A DNA stretch of 21,674 nucleotides, from the NCBI GenBank assembly GCA_045658315.1, contig JAZOUV010000093.1, forward strand, positions 1 to 21,674, given 5' to 3'. Positions 1 through 7,883 of this stretch are shown piece after piece. Below the pieces are notes generated by a model. That model saw nothing but the letters and a program-made list of their open reading frames with translations, was not told the origin of the DNA and did not search any database. Numbering within the stretch: the stretch's first letter is position 1; each line of letters opens with the position of its first letter. Both the position numbers and the translations under genes were made by a program. Source of the stretch: RGIG1995 sp045658315. Its GTDB lineage: Bacteria > Bacillota > Clostridia > Oscillospirales > CAG-272.

Positions 1-44
1 ATTTCCGCACCGCAACGGAGACATTTTAATTTTCCTTCTGCCAT
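1..44 (-). CDS. Partial small zinc-ribbon protein gene downstream of recR
   Basis: Only the first 14 codons lie in the window. They read MAEGKLKCLRCGAE, which contains a CxxC pair (C8, C11) typical of one half of a zinc ribbon. The ATG at 44-42 follows the recR stop by 2 nt, and the GGGAG inside the last recR codons serves as ribosome binding site about 8 nt upstream. The gene is therefore very probably the last or next cistron of the dnaX-ybaB-recR transcript. The rest of the protein is outside the window, so no function can be given. Confidence 0.6.
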   Translation of the reverse strand, partial: MAEGKLKCLRCGAE

Positions 45-46
45 TT

Positions 47-655
47 TTAAAGCTCCCGTCTGCCTTGCAGGGCGTAGAGTAGGGTCATATCATCCGTATA
101 TTCAAGGTCTCCGCCGGCAGGGATACCGAATGCAAGTCTTGTTATTTTCAGTCCCATAGGTTTTAACAGCTTTGTGAGATACATGGCAGTTGCTTCGCCT
201 TCGACCGAGGGGTTAGTGGCTATTATGACCTCTTTTAAATCGGGATCGGTAACTCTTTCGAGCAGTTCTTTTATCTTTAGTTGCTCGGGGCCGATTCCAT
301 CAAGCGGGGATATAACACCGTGGAGTACGTGATAAAGTCCGTTATATCTGTTTGCACCTTTAACTCTTTCAATTGCCATAAGTACTTTTGCATCTTCCAC
401 AACGCAGATAACAGACTTATCTTTTTCTGAGTTACGGCATACAGAACAAAGCCCGCCTTCGCTGAAATTGTAGCAAGAAGGGCAGTAGTGTATGTTCTTT
501 TTTGCATTGACCAAAGCTTCGGCAAATTGCAGAACCTTTTCTTCTTCGGAATCAACTATTGAAAAAGCAAGTCTTTGGGCTGTTTTTCTGCCGATTCCGG
601 GGAGATGCTGAAACTGTTCGATAAGTATTTCCAGAGGTGGAATAAATTCTGACAT
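47..655 (-). CDS. recR: Recombination mediator protein RecR
   Basis: RecR works with RecO (and RecF) to load RecA on gapped or SSB-coated single-stranded DNA. The 202-residue length is normal for the family. A helix-hairpin-helix occupies the N-terminus (LPGIGRKTAQRLA, residues 18-30), followed by a four-cysteine zinc finger (C58, C61, C70, C73), then a Toprim domain from about residue 81 (VICVVEDAKVLMAIER) and the conserved C-terminal segment with GIPAGGDLEYTD. The gene lies 7 nt after ybaB and has no clear Shine-Dalgarno sequence, so translation is probably coupled to ybaB. The order dnaX-ybaB-recR is the classical bacterial arrangement, which makes the assignment secure. Confidence 0.97.
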   Translation of the reverse strand: MSEFIPPLEILIEQFQHLPGIGRKTAQRLAFSIVDSEEEKVLQFAEALVNAKKNIHYCPSCYNFSEGGLCSVCRNSEKDKSVICVVEDAKVLMAIERVKGANRYNGLYHVLHGVISPLDGIGPEQLKIKELLERVTDPDLKEVIIATNPSVEGEATAMYLTKLLKPMGLKITRLAFGIPAGGDLEYTDDMTLLYALQGRREL

Positions 656-662
656 ATTTTAT

Positions 663-1010
663 TTAAAACAATCCGGGCATATTTATACTGCCTGTGATTT
701 TCTCCATTTCAGATTGGTTTGTATCTTCAACTGTGCGAATAGCTTCATTAAATGCGGCAGTCAGAACGTCTGCAAGAGTTTCTGTATCGTCGGGATCAAC
801 AATATCACTGTCGATAACAAGCTCCTGTATCTGCTTCTTACCGTTAATTTTAAGAACAACAGCACCGCCGCCTGCCTTTATCTCATATTCGCGGTTGTCA
901 AGGTCTTCCTGAAGGTTTGCCATATCCTCTTGCATCTTCTGTGCCTGACGGAGCATTGCCTGCATATTTTGAGGGCCTCCGCCCATTCCCTGAGGTAATC
1001 TTGCTTTCAT
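663..1010 (-). CDS. ebfC: YbaB/EbfC family nucleoid-associated DNA-binding protein
   Basis: This is a 115-residue member of the YbaB/EbfC family, small dimeric proteins that bind DNA and coat the nucleoid. The N-terminus is glycine and methionine rich (QGMGGGPQNM). A long helix follows (MLRQAQKMQEDMANLQEDL), then the signature core GGGAVVLKINGKKQIQELVID and a C-terminal helix with AAFNEAIRTVE. The ATG is preceded by AAGGAG about 10 nt upstream. It lies between dnaX and recR, as in most bacteria, with 27 nt to dnaX, so it is in the same operon. Length and motifs are normal. Confidence 0.95.
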   Translation of the reverse strand: MKARLPQGMGGGPQNMQAMLRQAQKMQEDMANLQEDLDNREYEIKAGGGAVVLKINGKKQIQELVIDSDIVDPDDTETLADVLTAAFNEAIRTVEDTNQSEMEKITGSINMPGLF

Positions 1011-1037
1011 TTGTATAATTCTCCTTGTTTTGATATA

Positions 1038-2654
1038 TTATTGACTGTTTTGTATAATCTCGTCTATGCCGGTCTCATCGTCGAATACCGGCTTCTCGGC
1101 GTTGATCTCAACCTTGAGTTCATTTGAAGATATTGAAATGCCCTCGGTCGCGTTTATTAGTGATATAAGTTTTTCTTTGACGTTGGTCTGATAAATTATA
1201 TCGTATGTGAATTTGCCGGGAACCCTTATAATAATATCGTTTCCGTCCTTGTATGCGTAAGACATACCAAGGAAAGAAGAAGTACTCGGGTCGGTCTTTG
1301 AATATTTCTTTACGACTTCCGGCCATGAGCTAAGCTGTTTTAAAGTTCTTTTCTGTTCCTTGTCTGCATAAACGGGTTCTTCTTGTTTGGGACTATTATT
1401 TTCAACCGTGTTGTTTACTATCGTTTCTTCTGAATTTTTCTTTTCGGGTTTTGTAACGTTTACGGAAATGGGTGCAGATTGAGGAGTTTCTGCTGAGGTA
1501 AAATTGCCCGAGGAAAGCATATCTTCAATATCTGAAATTCTTTCTGCAAGAACTTCGTTGGAAAGAGACAGCTTGTTGTCGCACATTCTGATAAGTGCCA
1601 TCTCTGCACATATACGTTTTGAGGCGTTAGGTCTCTGCATAGCGTAAAAACATTCCTCAAGCTGATTTATATGTGAGGCTATTACAGCGTTGGTAAATTT
1701 ACTTGCCGTCTGCTTTATTTCTTCAAATTCATTTTCGGTTACATCAAGATATGTCTTGGGTGATCTTGTGTTTTTAACAACAAACATATCTCTGTAGTAT
1801 GACAAAAGGTCGTTCCAAAATACCGCAATATCAAGCGATGAAGTGTGCAGTATATTTATCTGTTCTAAAATGGTTTCGTAATCTTTTTCGTTTATAGCGT
1901 TGATCGTTTTTACAACGCTGTTTCTGCTGTTCGTTCCCGTGGTTTCGATAACAACTTCGGTTGTTATTTCCTCGTGTTCTCCCGAACACAGTTCAAGCAT
2001 ACTTATAGCATCACGCATACCGCCCTGAGCAAGCTTTGCAATAAGAAAAGCTGCATCCTCTTCGAGCTTCAAGCCCTCTTCTTTTGCAATATACATAAGT
2101 CTGTCTGAAATCGTTCTTGTTGGGATACGTCTAAAGTCAAAACGCTGACATCTTGAAAGAATGGTGGCGGGAATCTTTTGTGTCTCTGTCGTCGCAAGGA
2201 TAAAAATAACATTTTCGGGCGGTTCTTCAAGTGTTTTCAACAGTGCATTAAATGCACTTGCAGAGAGCATATGCACCTCGTCAATGATGTAAACTCTATT
2301 TTTAAGTTCCGACGGAGTATAAAGAACCTCGTCTCTGATATCCCTAATATTATCAACGCCATTGTTGCTTGCCGCGTCCATTTCATATACGTCTGTTGCC
2401 GTACCTGAATCCACCGCATGGCAGGAAGGGCAGTTGTTGCAGGGATTACCGTTTACGGGGTGTTCGCAGTTTACGGCTTTTGAAAGAATCTTGGCACAGG
2501 TCGTTTTACCTGTTCCTCTTGAACCGCAAAACAAATACGCGTGTGTTGTTTTGTTGTTTGCAACCTCATACTTTAGTATGGACGTAATATGATCCTGACC
2601 GCATACATCGTCAAAATGCTTCGGTCTCCATTTTCTGTATAAAGCCTGATGCAT
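1038..2654 (-). CDS. dnaX: DNA polymerase III subunit gamma/tau
   Basis: DnaX is the ATPase motor subunit of the clamp loader that places the beta clamp on primed DNA. The 538-residue reading starts MHQALYRKWRPKHFDDVCGQ, the standard DnaX N-terminus. Walker A is GSRGTGKT (residues 44-51), the zinc module uses C63, C72, C75 and C78, Walker B is VYIIDE (121-126) and the sensor region has LSRCQRFDF. A low-complexity Glu/Asn/Lys linker near residues 390-440 precedes the C-terminal tau-type domain. The open frame extends 87 codons further upstream, but that part is the SRP RNA gene. The ATG at 2654 has the strong site GGGGAGG 5 nt upstream. I see no A-rich slippery heptamer of the E. coli type, so a separate gamma product is not supported. 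Confidence 0.96.
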   Translation of the reverse strand: MHQALYRKWRPKHFDDVCGQDHITSILKYEVANNKTTHAYLFCGSRGTGKTTCAKILSKAVNCEHPVNGNPCNNCPSCHAVDSGTATDVYEMDAASNNGVDNIRDIRDEVLYTPSELKNRVYIIDEVHMLSASAFNALLKTLEEPPENVIFILATTETQKIPATILSRCQRFDFRRIPTRTISDRLMYIAKEEGLKLEEDAAFLIAKLAQGGMRDAISMLELCSGEHEEITTEVVIETTGTNSRNSVVKTINAINEKDYETILEQINILHTSSLDIAVFWNDLLSYYRDMFVVKNTRSPKTYLDVTENEFEEIKQTASKFTNAVIASHINQLEECFYAMQRPNASKRICAEMALIRMCDNKLSLSNEVLAERISDIEDMLSSGNFTSAETPQSAPISVNVTKPEKKNSEETIVNNTVENNSPKQEEPVYADKEQKRTLKQLSSWPEVVKKYSKTDPSTSSFLGMSYAYKDGNDIIIRVPGKFTYDIIYQTNVKEKLISLINATEGISISSNELKVEINAEKPVFDDETGIDEIIQNSQ

Positions 2655-2683
2655 AAGTTTCCTCCCCGTACTTAATATCAAAA

Positions 2684-2990
2684 GAGCAAGCTGCGATATA
2701 AGACCATACACCTTTAAATCGAATGTGGACATATACGCGTTAACCGTATATTTCACTCGGAACAGGCGTCCTTGCGGCACATCAAACATACTGCTTAATG
2801 CTGCTCGGTTCCCCGCCTGACATGGTTCACAGCCATCAATTGCGCAAGACCCATTCTTCAACGCAAAATAATACGGCACAGCCGTACATATCCAAGCCTC
2901 AAAAAAGGAATCCACCCCTGCTATAGCGGATTGCAGGTTCAGGGCACCGCTAACTCCCCGGCTGGCATGGCCTTATATCACATCTTGCTC
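2684..2990 (-). ncRNA. ffs: Signal recognition particle RNA, large Gram-positive type
   Basis: This is the RNA scaffold of the signal recognition particle, which with Ffh targets nascent membrane and secreted proteins. The helix 8 core is at 2822-2801 and reads GTCAGG-CGG-GGAA-CCG-AGCAGC, with the GGAA tetraloop and the flanking asymmetric loop strands bound by Ffh. An Alu domain is present near the 5' end (GCGGTGCCCTGAACCTGCAA close to 2953-2930), which marks the Bacillus/Clostridia 6S-like class. The ends 2990-2967 and 2707-2684 form a 24-position terminal helix with one mismatch and two G-U pairs. Removing that helix leaves about 259 nt, close to the mature B. subtilis size. It ends in TTTT 30 nt before dnaX, a common position for this gene. 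End points are inferred from the helix and the promoter. Confidence 0.93.
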
Positions 2991-2995
2991 TATAG

Positions 2996-3024
2996 ATTAT
3001 AACATATTTTATTGTCTTTTGCAA
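2996..3024 (-). promoter_or_regulatory. Sigma-A promoter of the SRP RNA
   Basis: On the minus strand TTGCAA (3024-3019) is followed by 17 nt and a perfect TATAAT (3001-2996). The expected start falls at about 2990, exactly where the terminal helix of the SRP RNA begins. A near copy of the -10 region lies 32 bp further upstream (see findings). Confidence 0.85.
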
Positions 3025-3072
3025 TAGATTATATAACATATTTTTGGGAAATTCGACCGTTTAAAAGAAATG

Positions 3073-3786
3073 TTACAATGCTTTGCGTAAAAAATTTATA
3101 ATTCTTTTTTCCTCCCTTGAAACCTTAACCTGTGTGAGTCCCAATATCTCGCCCGTTTGCTGTTGCGAAAGATCTTTGAAGTATCTCAGAATAATAATTT
3201 GCTGTTGTTCTTCGGGTAACAGCATCAGTGCTTCTTTGAGGGCAAGTTTTTCGGTCAGCTTGTCTATAATGTTTTCTTCGTCTCCGATTATACTGCCGAG
3301 AGTGGACGAAGAATCGTCATTTAGGGGTTCTTGAAGTGAACGTACGGGGGATATTGCTTCAAGTGCTGTTACAATGTCATCGACAGAAAGCCCGGACAGC
3401 TCCGACAGCTCCGACATTGACGGCTCTCTTGAGTGTTTTTTTTCAAATTCTTCTTTTTTGCGTAAAATGTCAATGCCGTTTTTCTTAATAGTCCTGCTGA
3501 CCTTTATTAGACCATCGTCCCTAAGATACCGTCTTATTTCGCCTATTATCAATGGAACGGCATAGGTTGAGAAAACGGTGTTGAACGAAAAGTCAAAGCT
3601 CTTTACCGCTTTTATCATTCCAATAGTTCCGATCTGCACGAGATCCTCGTATTCGCACCCTCTGTCTTTGAAACGTAAAACGATTTTTTTAACCAGTCCC
3701 AAGTTTTGAGTTATTATTTGTTCAAGTGCCGCAGTATCTCCTTTTTGTGCGTTTTTTATTAAAGTGGTATTGTCTAAAGTTTGCAT
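3073..3786 (-). CDS. sigF: RNA polymerase sigma-F factor, forespore-specific
   Basis: Sigma F is the first compartment-specific sigma factor of sporulation and directs early forespore transcription. The 237-residue protein has region 2 (LVQIGTIGMIKAVKSFDF, then FSTYAVPLIIGEIRRYLRDDGLIKVSR for -10 recognition), region 3 (SREPSMSELSELSGLSVDDIVTAL) and region 4 with the helix-turn-helix LSQQQTGEILGLTQVKVSR. The family alone would not separate sigma F from sigma G or sigma B. The assignment rests on its place as third gene after spoIIAA and spoIIAB, 2 nt behind the latter. It is held inactive by SpoIIAB until septation. The next downstream element is the SRP RNA promoter and I see no hairpin terminator between them. 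Confidence 0.95.
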   Translation of the reverse strand: MQTLDNTTLIKNAQKGDTAALEQIITQNLGLVKKIVLRFKDRGCEYEDLVQIGTIGMIKAVKSFDFSFNTVFSTYAVPLIIGEIRRYLRDDGLIKVSRTIKKNGIDILRKKEEFEKKHSREPSMSELSELSGLSVDDIVTALEAISPVRSLQEPLNDDSSSTLGSIIGDEENIIDKLTEKLALKEALMLLPEEQQQIIILRYFKDLSQQQTGEILGLTQVKVSREEKRIINFLRKAL

Positions 3787-3788
3787 TA

Positions 3789-4223
3789 TTATTTCAGGTT
3801 TTTTATCATGGTAACAGTTGTACCTTTTCCGACTTTTGAATTTATCCTAAGTTTGTCGGTAAACGAGTCCATGATGGCAAACCCCATTCCCCCTCTTTCT
3901 CCCGTTGTGTCGGTTGTATAAAGCGGTTCCATGGCTTGTTTGATGTCGGCTATTCCGCAACCCTTGTCTTTTATCTTTATTTCAACACTTTTGTCGGAAT
4001 AGTATTTTCCGCTTATGTAAATCGTCCCACCGCCTTCTTTGTAGGCGTGGACGATGCAATTTGTTACTGCTTCCGAAACTGCTGTGCGTATATCTGCAAG
4101 CTCGGATACTGTGGGGTCGAGTATACTTACAAATGCTGAAAATACCTTTCTGCAAAAACCTTCGTTTACCGAATTTGCAGGTAATTGCATTTTAAATTCA
4201 TTTAATAGTGTCTTGTTTTTCAT
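3789..4223 (-). CDS. spoIIAB: Anti-sigma F factor and serine kinase SpoIIAB
   Basis: SpoIIAB binds and inhibits sigma F, and phosphorylates SpoIIAA on serine using ATP. The 144-residue protein is a GHKL ATPase: the N box is EAVTNCIVHAY (about 51-61), the G1 box DKGCGIADI (86-94) and the ATP-lid/G2 motif ERGGMGFAIMDS (109-120). Length matches the family. Its ATG overlaps the spoIIAA stop by 4 nt (ATGA) and it ends 2 nt before sigF, so the three proteins are translationally linked, as fits a partner-switching module that depends on stoichiometry. Confidence 0.96.
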   Translation of the reverse strand: MKNKTLLNEFKMQLPANSVNEGFCRKVFSAFVSILDPTVSELADIRTAVSEAVTNCIVHAYKEGGGTIYISGKYYSDKSVEIKIKDKGCGIADIKQAMEPLYTTDTTGERGGMGFAIMDSFTDKLRINSKVGKGTTVTMIKNLK

Positions 4224-4543
4224 ATAAATTTTACTCCTTTTTCGATTGGAATAAGCTTGTCCGTTCCTGCCATGATGAGCATTTCTTCTATTCTTTCGCT
4301 CGGATTTGCAACTTTAAGAATGCCTCCGAACATATTTATCTTCGTGTATCTTCCAAGTATAAGTCCAAGTCCCGAGCTGTCCATAAAATCAACATTAGAT
4401 AAGTCCATTATCATAGTTGCTGGTTGGTATTTGTATAACTCTCGGTCAATTTCCTCTCTGATATACTTTGCTGAATGGTGGTCGATATCACCGTTCAGCT
4501 TAACGTACAGAGTTTCGTTTGAATAATCGATTTGTGTTTTCAT
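4220..4543 (-). CDS. spoIIAA: Anti-sigma F factor antagonist SpoIIAA
   Basis: SpoIIAA releases sigma F by binding SpoIIAB and is switched off by phosphorylation on a conserved serine. The 107-residue STAS-domain protein contains DFMDSSGLGLILGRY, with the phosphorylated serine expected at Ser56, the first Ser after Asp55. The frame is open to 4612, but the start at 4543 is chosen because AAGGAGG lies 7 nt upstream and the product then begins MKTQIDYSNETLYV, matching the family N-terminus. A longer start would be translated from inside a hairpin. SpoIIE, which dephosphorylates it, is not in this window. Confidence 0.95.
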   Translation of the reverse strand: MKTQIDYSNETLYVKLNGDIDHHSAKYIREEIDRELYKYQPATMIMDLSNVDFMDSSGLGLILGRYTKINMFGGILKVANPSERIEEMLIMAGTDKLIPIEKGVKFI

Positions 4544-4565
4544 ATATTCCTCCTTGATAATGCAA

Positions 4566-4610
4566 AACAAAAAAAGCTGTATCCTTTTTCTTGCAGAAAT
4601 AGGATACAGC
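4566..4610 (-). terminator. Intrinsic terminator after valS, directly upstream of spoIIAA
   Basis: On the minus strand GCTGTATCC (4610-4602) pairs perfectly with GGATACAGC (4584-4576) and is followed by seven T residues. It sits 58 nt after the valS stop and its T tract ends only about 25 nt before the spoIIAA start codon. Confidence 0.85.
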
Positions 4611-4668
4611 ATTTTGTGTGCGAAAGGTGTCGCAATATAGTTTGTTATAAAAAATTAACAGTTAAGTT

Positions 4669-7296
4669 TTAGTTAAGTTTTTCAAGAGCCTTTTCGATAC
4701 CCTGAAGAACCTCGTTGTAGCTTGCAAGCTTAGCCTTTTCGCCGTCGATAACAGCCTGAGGTGCTTTTGCTACAAAGCCCTCGTTTGAAAGCTTCTTTTC
4801 GATTCTTTCAATTTCGGATATTGTCTTAGCCTTTTCTTTGTTCAGACGTTCCTTTTCCTTTTCAAAGTCAACGAGGTCTCCGAGAGGAATATATATCTTT
4901 GCAGAGTCTGTTATTATCTGAACTGCATTTTCATCTTCGTAGGAATCAACGTAGCTTATCGAAGATGCCGAAGCAAGCTTAACGAAGAAAGCTTCAGTTT
5001 TTGTGTTATAAGTGTCAGCATAGCTTGATTCAATGAACAGAGCCGCCTTCTTTGAGGGAGGAACGTTCATTTCGCTTCTGCGGTTTCTTATCGCTCTGAT
5101 GGCAGTGATAAGTCTGTCCATTATAACTTCTTCTTTTTCAAAATTGAAAGCTTCGTTGTAAACGGGATATTCGCTTACCATAATGCTTTCGCCTTCGTGG
5201 GGAAGTGTCTGCCAAATTTCTTCTGTAATAAACGGCATAAATGGGTGTAGAAGCTTCAATGTGTTGGAAAGCACGTAGGTTATAACGTTCTGAGCAACGA
5301 GGTTAGACTTACTGCCCTTATCATTGAATCTTGGTTTAAGCAATTCAATATACCAGTCACAGAATATATCCCAAATAAAGTCATAAAGCTTTGCCAATGC
5401 GATACCGAGCTCGAAGTTGTCAAGGTTTGCACAAACTTCCTTAACGGTCTTGTTGTAAAGAGAAAGTATCCACTTATCTTCGATTTCAAGGTCGTCCGTC
5501 TCGGGAAGCTTAACTTCTTCAATATCGAGGTTCATAAGAACGAAACGTGAAGCGTTCCAAATCTTGTTGTTGAAATTTCTTGCAGCTTCAATCTTTTCGT
5601 CGGAGAATCTCATATCGTTACCGGGCGAGTTTCCCGTAGCCAAAGCATAACGGAGAGCGTCAGCACCGAACTTTTCGATAATTTCAAGCGGGTCGATACC
5701 GTTGCCGAGTGATTTTGACATTTTTCTTCCCTGTGCATCTCTTACAAGTCCGTGAATAAATACGGTAGAAAAGGGCTTTTCGTTCATGTGCTCAAGTCCT
5801 GAGAATATCATTCTTGATACCCAGAACGTGATGATATCGTATCCGGTAACGAGAACGTTTGTGGGATAGAATCTCTTGAGGTCTTCGGTGTTTTCAGGCC
5901 AACCCATAACGGAGAATGGCCAAAGGGCAGAGGAGAACCACGTATCAAGTACGTCTTCGTCCTGATGTACGGGAGCACCGCACTTGGGACAAACGGTTAT
6001 ATCCTCTTTTGATACAGTCATTTCACCGCAAGCATCGCAGTAGAATGCGGGTATTCTGTGTCCCCACCAAAGCTGACGTGAAATACACCAGTCAAGAATA
6101 TTGTTCATCCAGTTATAGTAGTTCTTGGAGAATCTGTCGGGAATAAATTTAATAGAACCGTTGTCAACCGCTTCAATTGCAGGCTCTGCCAAAGGCTTCA
6201 TCTTTACAAACCATTGGTCAGAGGTCAGAGGCTCAACGGTTGTACCGCAACGGTAACAAACGCCTACGTTGTGGTCGTGAGGAACGGTTTTTACAAGGTA
6301 GCCTTCGCTTTCGAGATCGGCAACAAGAGCCTTACGGCATTCGTATCTGTCCATACCCTCGTATTTACCCGCGTTTGCGTTCATTGTAGCGTCATCGTTC
6401 ATAACCTTTATCTGTTCAAGGTTGTGTCTCTGACCTACCAAGAAGTCGTTGGGGTCGTGTGCGGGGGTAATCTTAACACAGCCTGTACCAAAGCCTATTT
6501 CTACGTAATCATCTGCAATAACAGGCAATTCTCTTCCGATAATGGGGAGTATAAGAGTCTTACCGATAAGGTGCTTTGTATTTTCGTCATTGGGGTTTAC
6601 TGCCACGGCTGTATCACCGAACATTGTTTCGGGACGTGTCGTTGCAATTTCAACGTAACCGTCTTCGCCCTTGATGGGATATTTGATGTGCCAGAAGCTT
6701 CCGGGTTGGTCTTTGTATTCAACCTCGGCATCGGAGAGGGCAGTAAGACAGTGAGGACACCAGTTGATTATTCTGTGACCTCTGTATATAAGTCCCTTGT
6801 CGTAAAGGTTTACGAATACTTCTCTGACTGCTTTCGAGCAGCCCTCGTCCATTGTAAAGCGTTCGCGACTCCAGTCGCAAGACGCACCGAGCTTTTTGAG
6901 CTGGCTGATGATTCTGTTGCCATACTGATGCTTCCAGTCCCATACTCTTTTTAAGAACTCTTCGCGGCCGAGGTCATATCTTGTTAGTCCTTCGTTTACA
7001 CGTAAGTTTTCTTCAACCTTGATCTGTGTAGCTATACCAGCGTGGTCAGTTCCGGGTACCCAAAGGGTAGAGAAGCCTTGCATCCTCTTATAACGTACAA
7101 GTATGTCCTGCAACGTCTCGTCGAGAGCATGTCCCATGTGGAGCTGTCCCGTAACGTTTGGAGGGGGAATAACTATCGAGAAGGGTGTTTTTGATTTGTC
7201 TTCATCGGGCTTAAAGAAGCCTGACTCGTCCCAATATTTATAAAGACGGTCTTCGATTTCCGACGGGTCATAGGTTTTTGCAATTTCTTTTTTCAT
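4669..7296 (-). CDS. valS: Valyl-tRNA synthetase
   Basis: ValS attaches valine to tRNA-Val and edits mischarged threonine. The 875-residue protein has the class I signature PPPNVTGQLHMGHA with HMGH at 53-56, the editing domain (ATTRPETMFGDTAVAV), the zinc-type insertion CDACGEM...CPKCGAP, the KMSKS loop GRKMSKSLGNG near residue 525 and a C-terminal coiled coil rich in Lys and Glu (about 805-875), as usual for ValS. The open frame continues 40 codons upstream into the T-box leader. The ATG at 7296 is chosen because GGAGG lies 7 nt before it and the product starts at the conserved KTYDPSEIEDRLYKYW. Expression is controlled by the leader described next. Confidence 0.97.
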   Translation of the reverse strand: MKKEIAKTYDPSEIEDRLYKYWDESGFFKPDEDKSKTPFSIVIPPPNVTGQLHMGHALDETLQDILVRYKRMQGFSTLWVPGTDHAGIATQIKVEENLRVNEGLTRYDLGREEFLKRVWDWKHQYGNRIISQLKKLGASCDWSRERFTMDEGCSKAVREVFVNLYDKGLIYRGHRIINWCPHCLTALSDAEVEYKDQPGSFWHIKYPIKGEDGYVEIATTRPETMFGDTAVAVNPNDENTKHLIGKTLILPIIGRELPVIADDYVEIGFGTGCVKITPAHDPNDFLVGQRHNLEQIKVMNDDATMNANAGKYEGMDRYECRKALVADLESEGYLVKTVPHDHNVGVCYRCGTTVEPLTSDQWFVKMKPLAEPAIEAVDNGSIKFIPDRFSKNYYNWMNNILDWCISRQLWWGHRIPAFYCDACGEMTVSKEDITVCPKCGAPVHQDEDVLDTWFSSALWPFSVMGWPENTEDLKRFYPTNVLVTGYDIITFWVSRMIFSGLEHMNEKPFSTVFIHGLVRDAQGRKMSKSLGNGIDPLEIIEKFGADALRYALATGNSPGNDMRFSDEKIEAARNFNNKIWNASRFVLMNLDIEEVKLPETDDLEIEDKWILSLYNKTVKEVCANLDNFELGIALAKLYDFIWDIFCDWYIELLKPRFNDKGSKSNLVAQNVITYVLSNTLKLLHPFMPFITEEIWQTLPHEGESIMVSEYPVYNEAFNFEKEEVIMDRLITAIRAIRNRRSEMNVPPSKKAALFIESSYADTYNTKTEAFFVKLASASSISYVDSYEDENAVQIITDSAKIYIPLGDLVDFEKEKERLNKEKAKTISEIERIEKKLSNEGFVAKAPQAVIDGEKAKLASYNEVLQGIEKALEKLN

Positions 7297-7333
7297 GAAT
7301 TGCCTCCATATATTTGTTTTGATTTTTAATGCA

Positions 7334-7363
7334 AAAATAAAAAATCCCGTGTAAAAACACAGG
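7334..7363 (-). terminator. Regulated intrinsic terminator of the valS T-box
   Basis: On the minus strand CCTGTGT (7363-7357) pairs with ACACGGG (7352-7346, one G-U pair) around a TTTT loop and is followed by a T-rich tract. The alternative antiterminator would use the T-box sequence immediately upstream. Confidence 0.85.
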
Positions 7364-7607
7364 ACGTAATATAAAACGCGGTACCACCTGAATTTGCACA
7401 TAATAAAAATGTGCACACTCTTTATGCTTGTAACGGTGCATAACTCCGTCGGCTGCTACAGGTTTTGTAACCAAAACTTTCGTTCCGAGCTCTGCGGCGA
7501 CACAAGATAAGACAAAATACGTTTCTTTCAGCAAATGAAACGCTCTCTGTAAATTTGTGATGTTATCTTTTAATCCGCATCAATGCTTTAATTTTTATTA
7601 ATTACAC
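7334..7607 (-). promoter_or_regulatory. T-box riboswitch leader of valS
   Basis: The leader senses uncharged tRNA-Val and permits read-through into valS. The T-box CAGGTGGTACCGCG lies at 7390-7377 and is the diagnostic sequence that pairs with the tRNA acceptor end. It precedes the terminator at 7363-7334. The Stem I region includes an AGAG element and GCTGAAAG near 7547-7525. Its base is formed by AAGATAA (about 7574-7568) pairing with TTATCTT (7510-7504). The triplet just inside that helix on the 3' side is GTC (7513-7511), a valine codon and my candidate specifier. The T-box identity is certain; the specifier position is inferred from this pairing only. Confidence 0.93.
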
Positions 7608-7613
7608 CTTACA

Positions 7614-7642
7614 AGTATATCACTCGAAAATTCTTTTGTCAA
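7614..7642 (-). promoter_or_regulatory. Sigma-A promoter of the valS leader
   Basis: A perfect TTGACA (7642-7637) is separated by 17 nt from TATACT (7619-7614) on the minus strand. Transcription would begin near 7607, giving a leader of about 310 nt. Confidence 0.88.
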
Positions 7643-7788
7643 TGATTTTTCATATTTTATATATTAAATGACAAAATAAAATGTGCACAGCAAAAATGAG
7701 AAATAGCCAAAAAACAGAGAAAAAACGAGAAAATGAGAGCAAGTGAATATCTAAATTAAATTTTTTTTGAAAAAGTTTTGAAAAAGCC

Positions 7789-7817
7789 TTGACATACGTG
7801 TAGTGGTGTGCTATAAT
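7789..7817 (+). promoter_or_regulatory. Sigma-A promoter of rplM-rpsI
   Basis: TTGACA (7789-7794), 17 nt, TATAAT (7812-7817): both hexamers are perfect. The run of T and A just upstream (7761-7785) could act as an UP element. The leader before rplM is about 60 nt; I see no clear autoregulatory fold in it. The stretch from 7643 to 7788 between the two divergent promoters is purine-rich and shows no gene. Confidence 0.93.
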
Positions 7818-7883
7818 TGCAGGGTCGAAAATGACAAATTGTGTAAAAAAATAAATATTATAATACATTTGGAGGAAATCTCA

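Noticed and set aside
1381..1480. A DnaX programmed-frameshift signal
   Set aside because: No A-AAA-AAG-type heptamer with a following hairpin was found in the region where gamma would be produced.
2655..2915. An 87-codon N-terminal extension of dnaX in the open frame
   Set aside because: It is the SRP RNA gene read in one frame; the Ffh-binding loop and Alu domain are clear, and DnaX has its standard N-terminus and ribosome binding site at 2654.
6214..6954. A 246-codon plus-strand open frame inside valS
   Set aside because: It is antisense to a fully conserved ValS and its sequence shows only the reverse of the valS codon pattern; no motifs and no ribosome binding site.
7297..7416. A 40-codon N-terminal extension of valS
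   Set aside because: This stretch is the T-box antiterminator and terminator; ValS begins normally at 7296 with GGAGG upstream.
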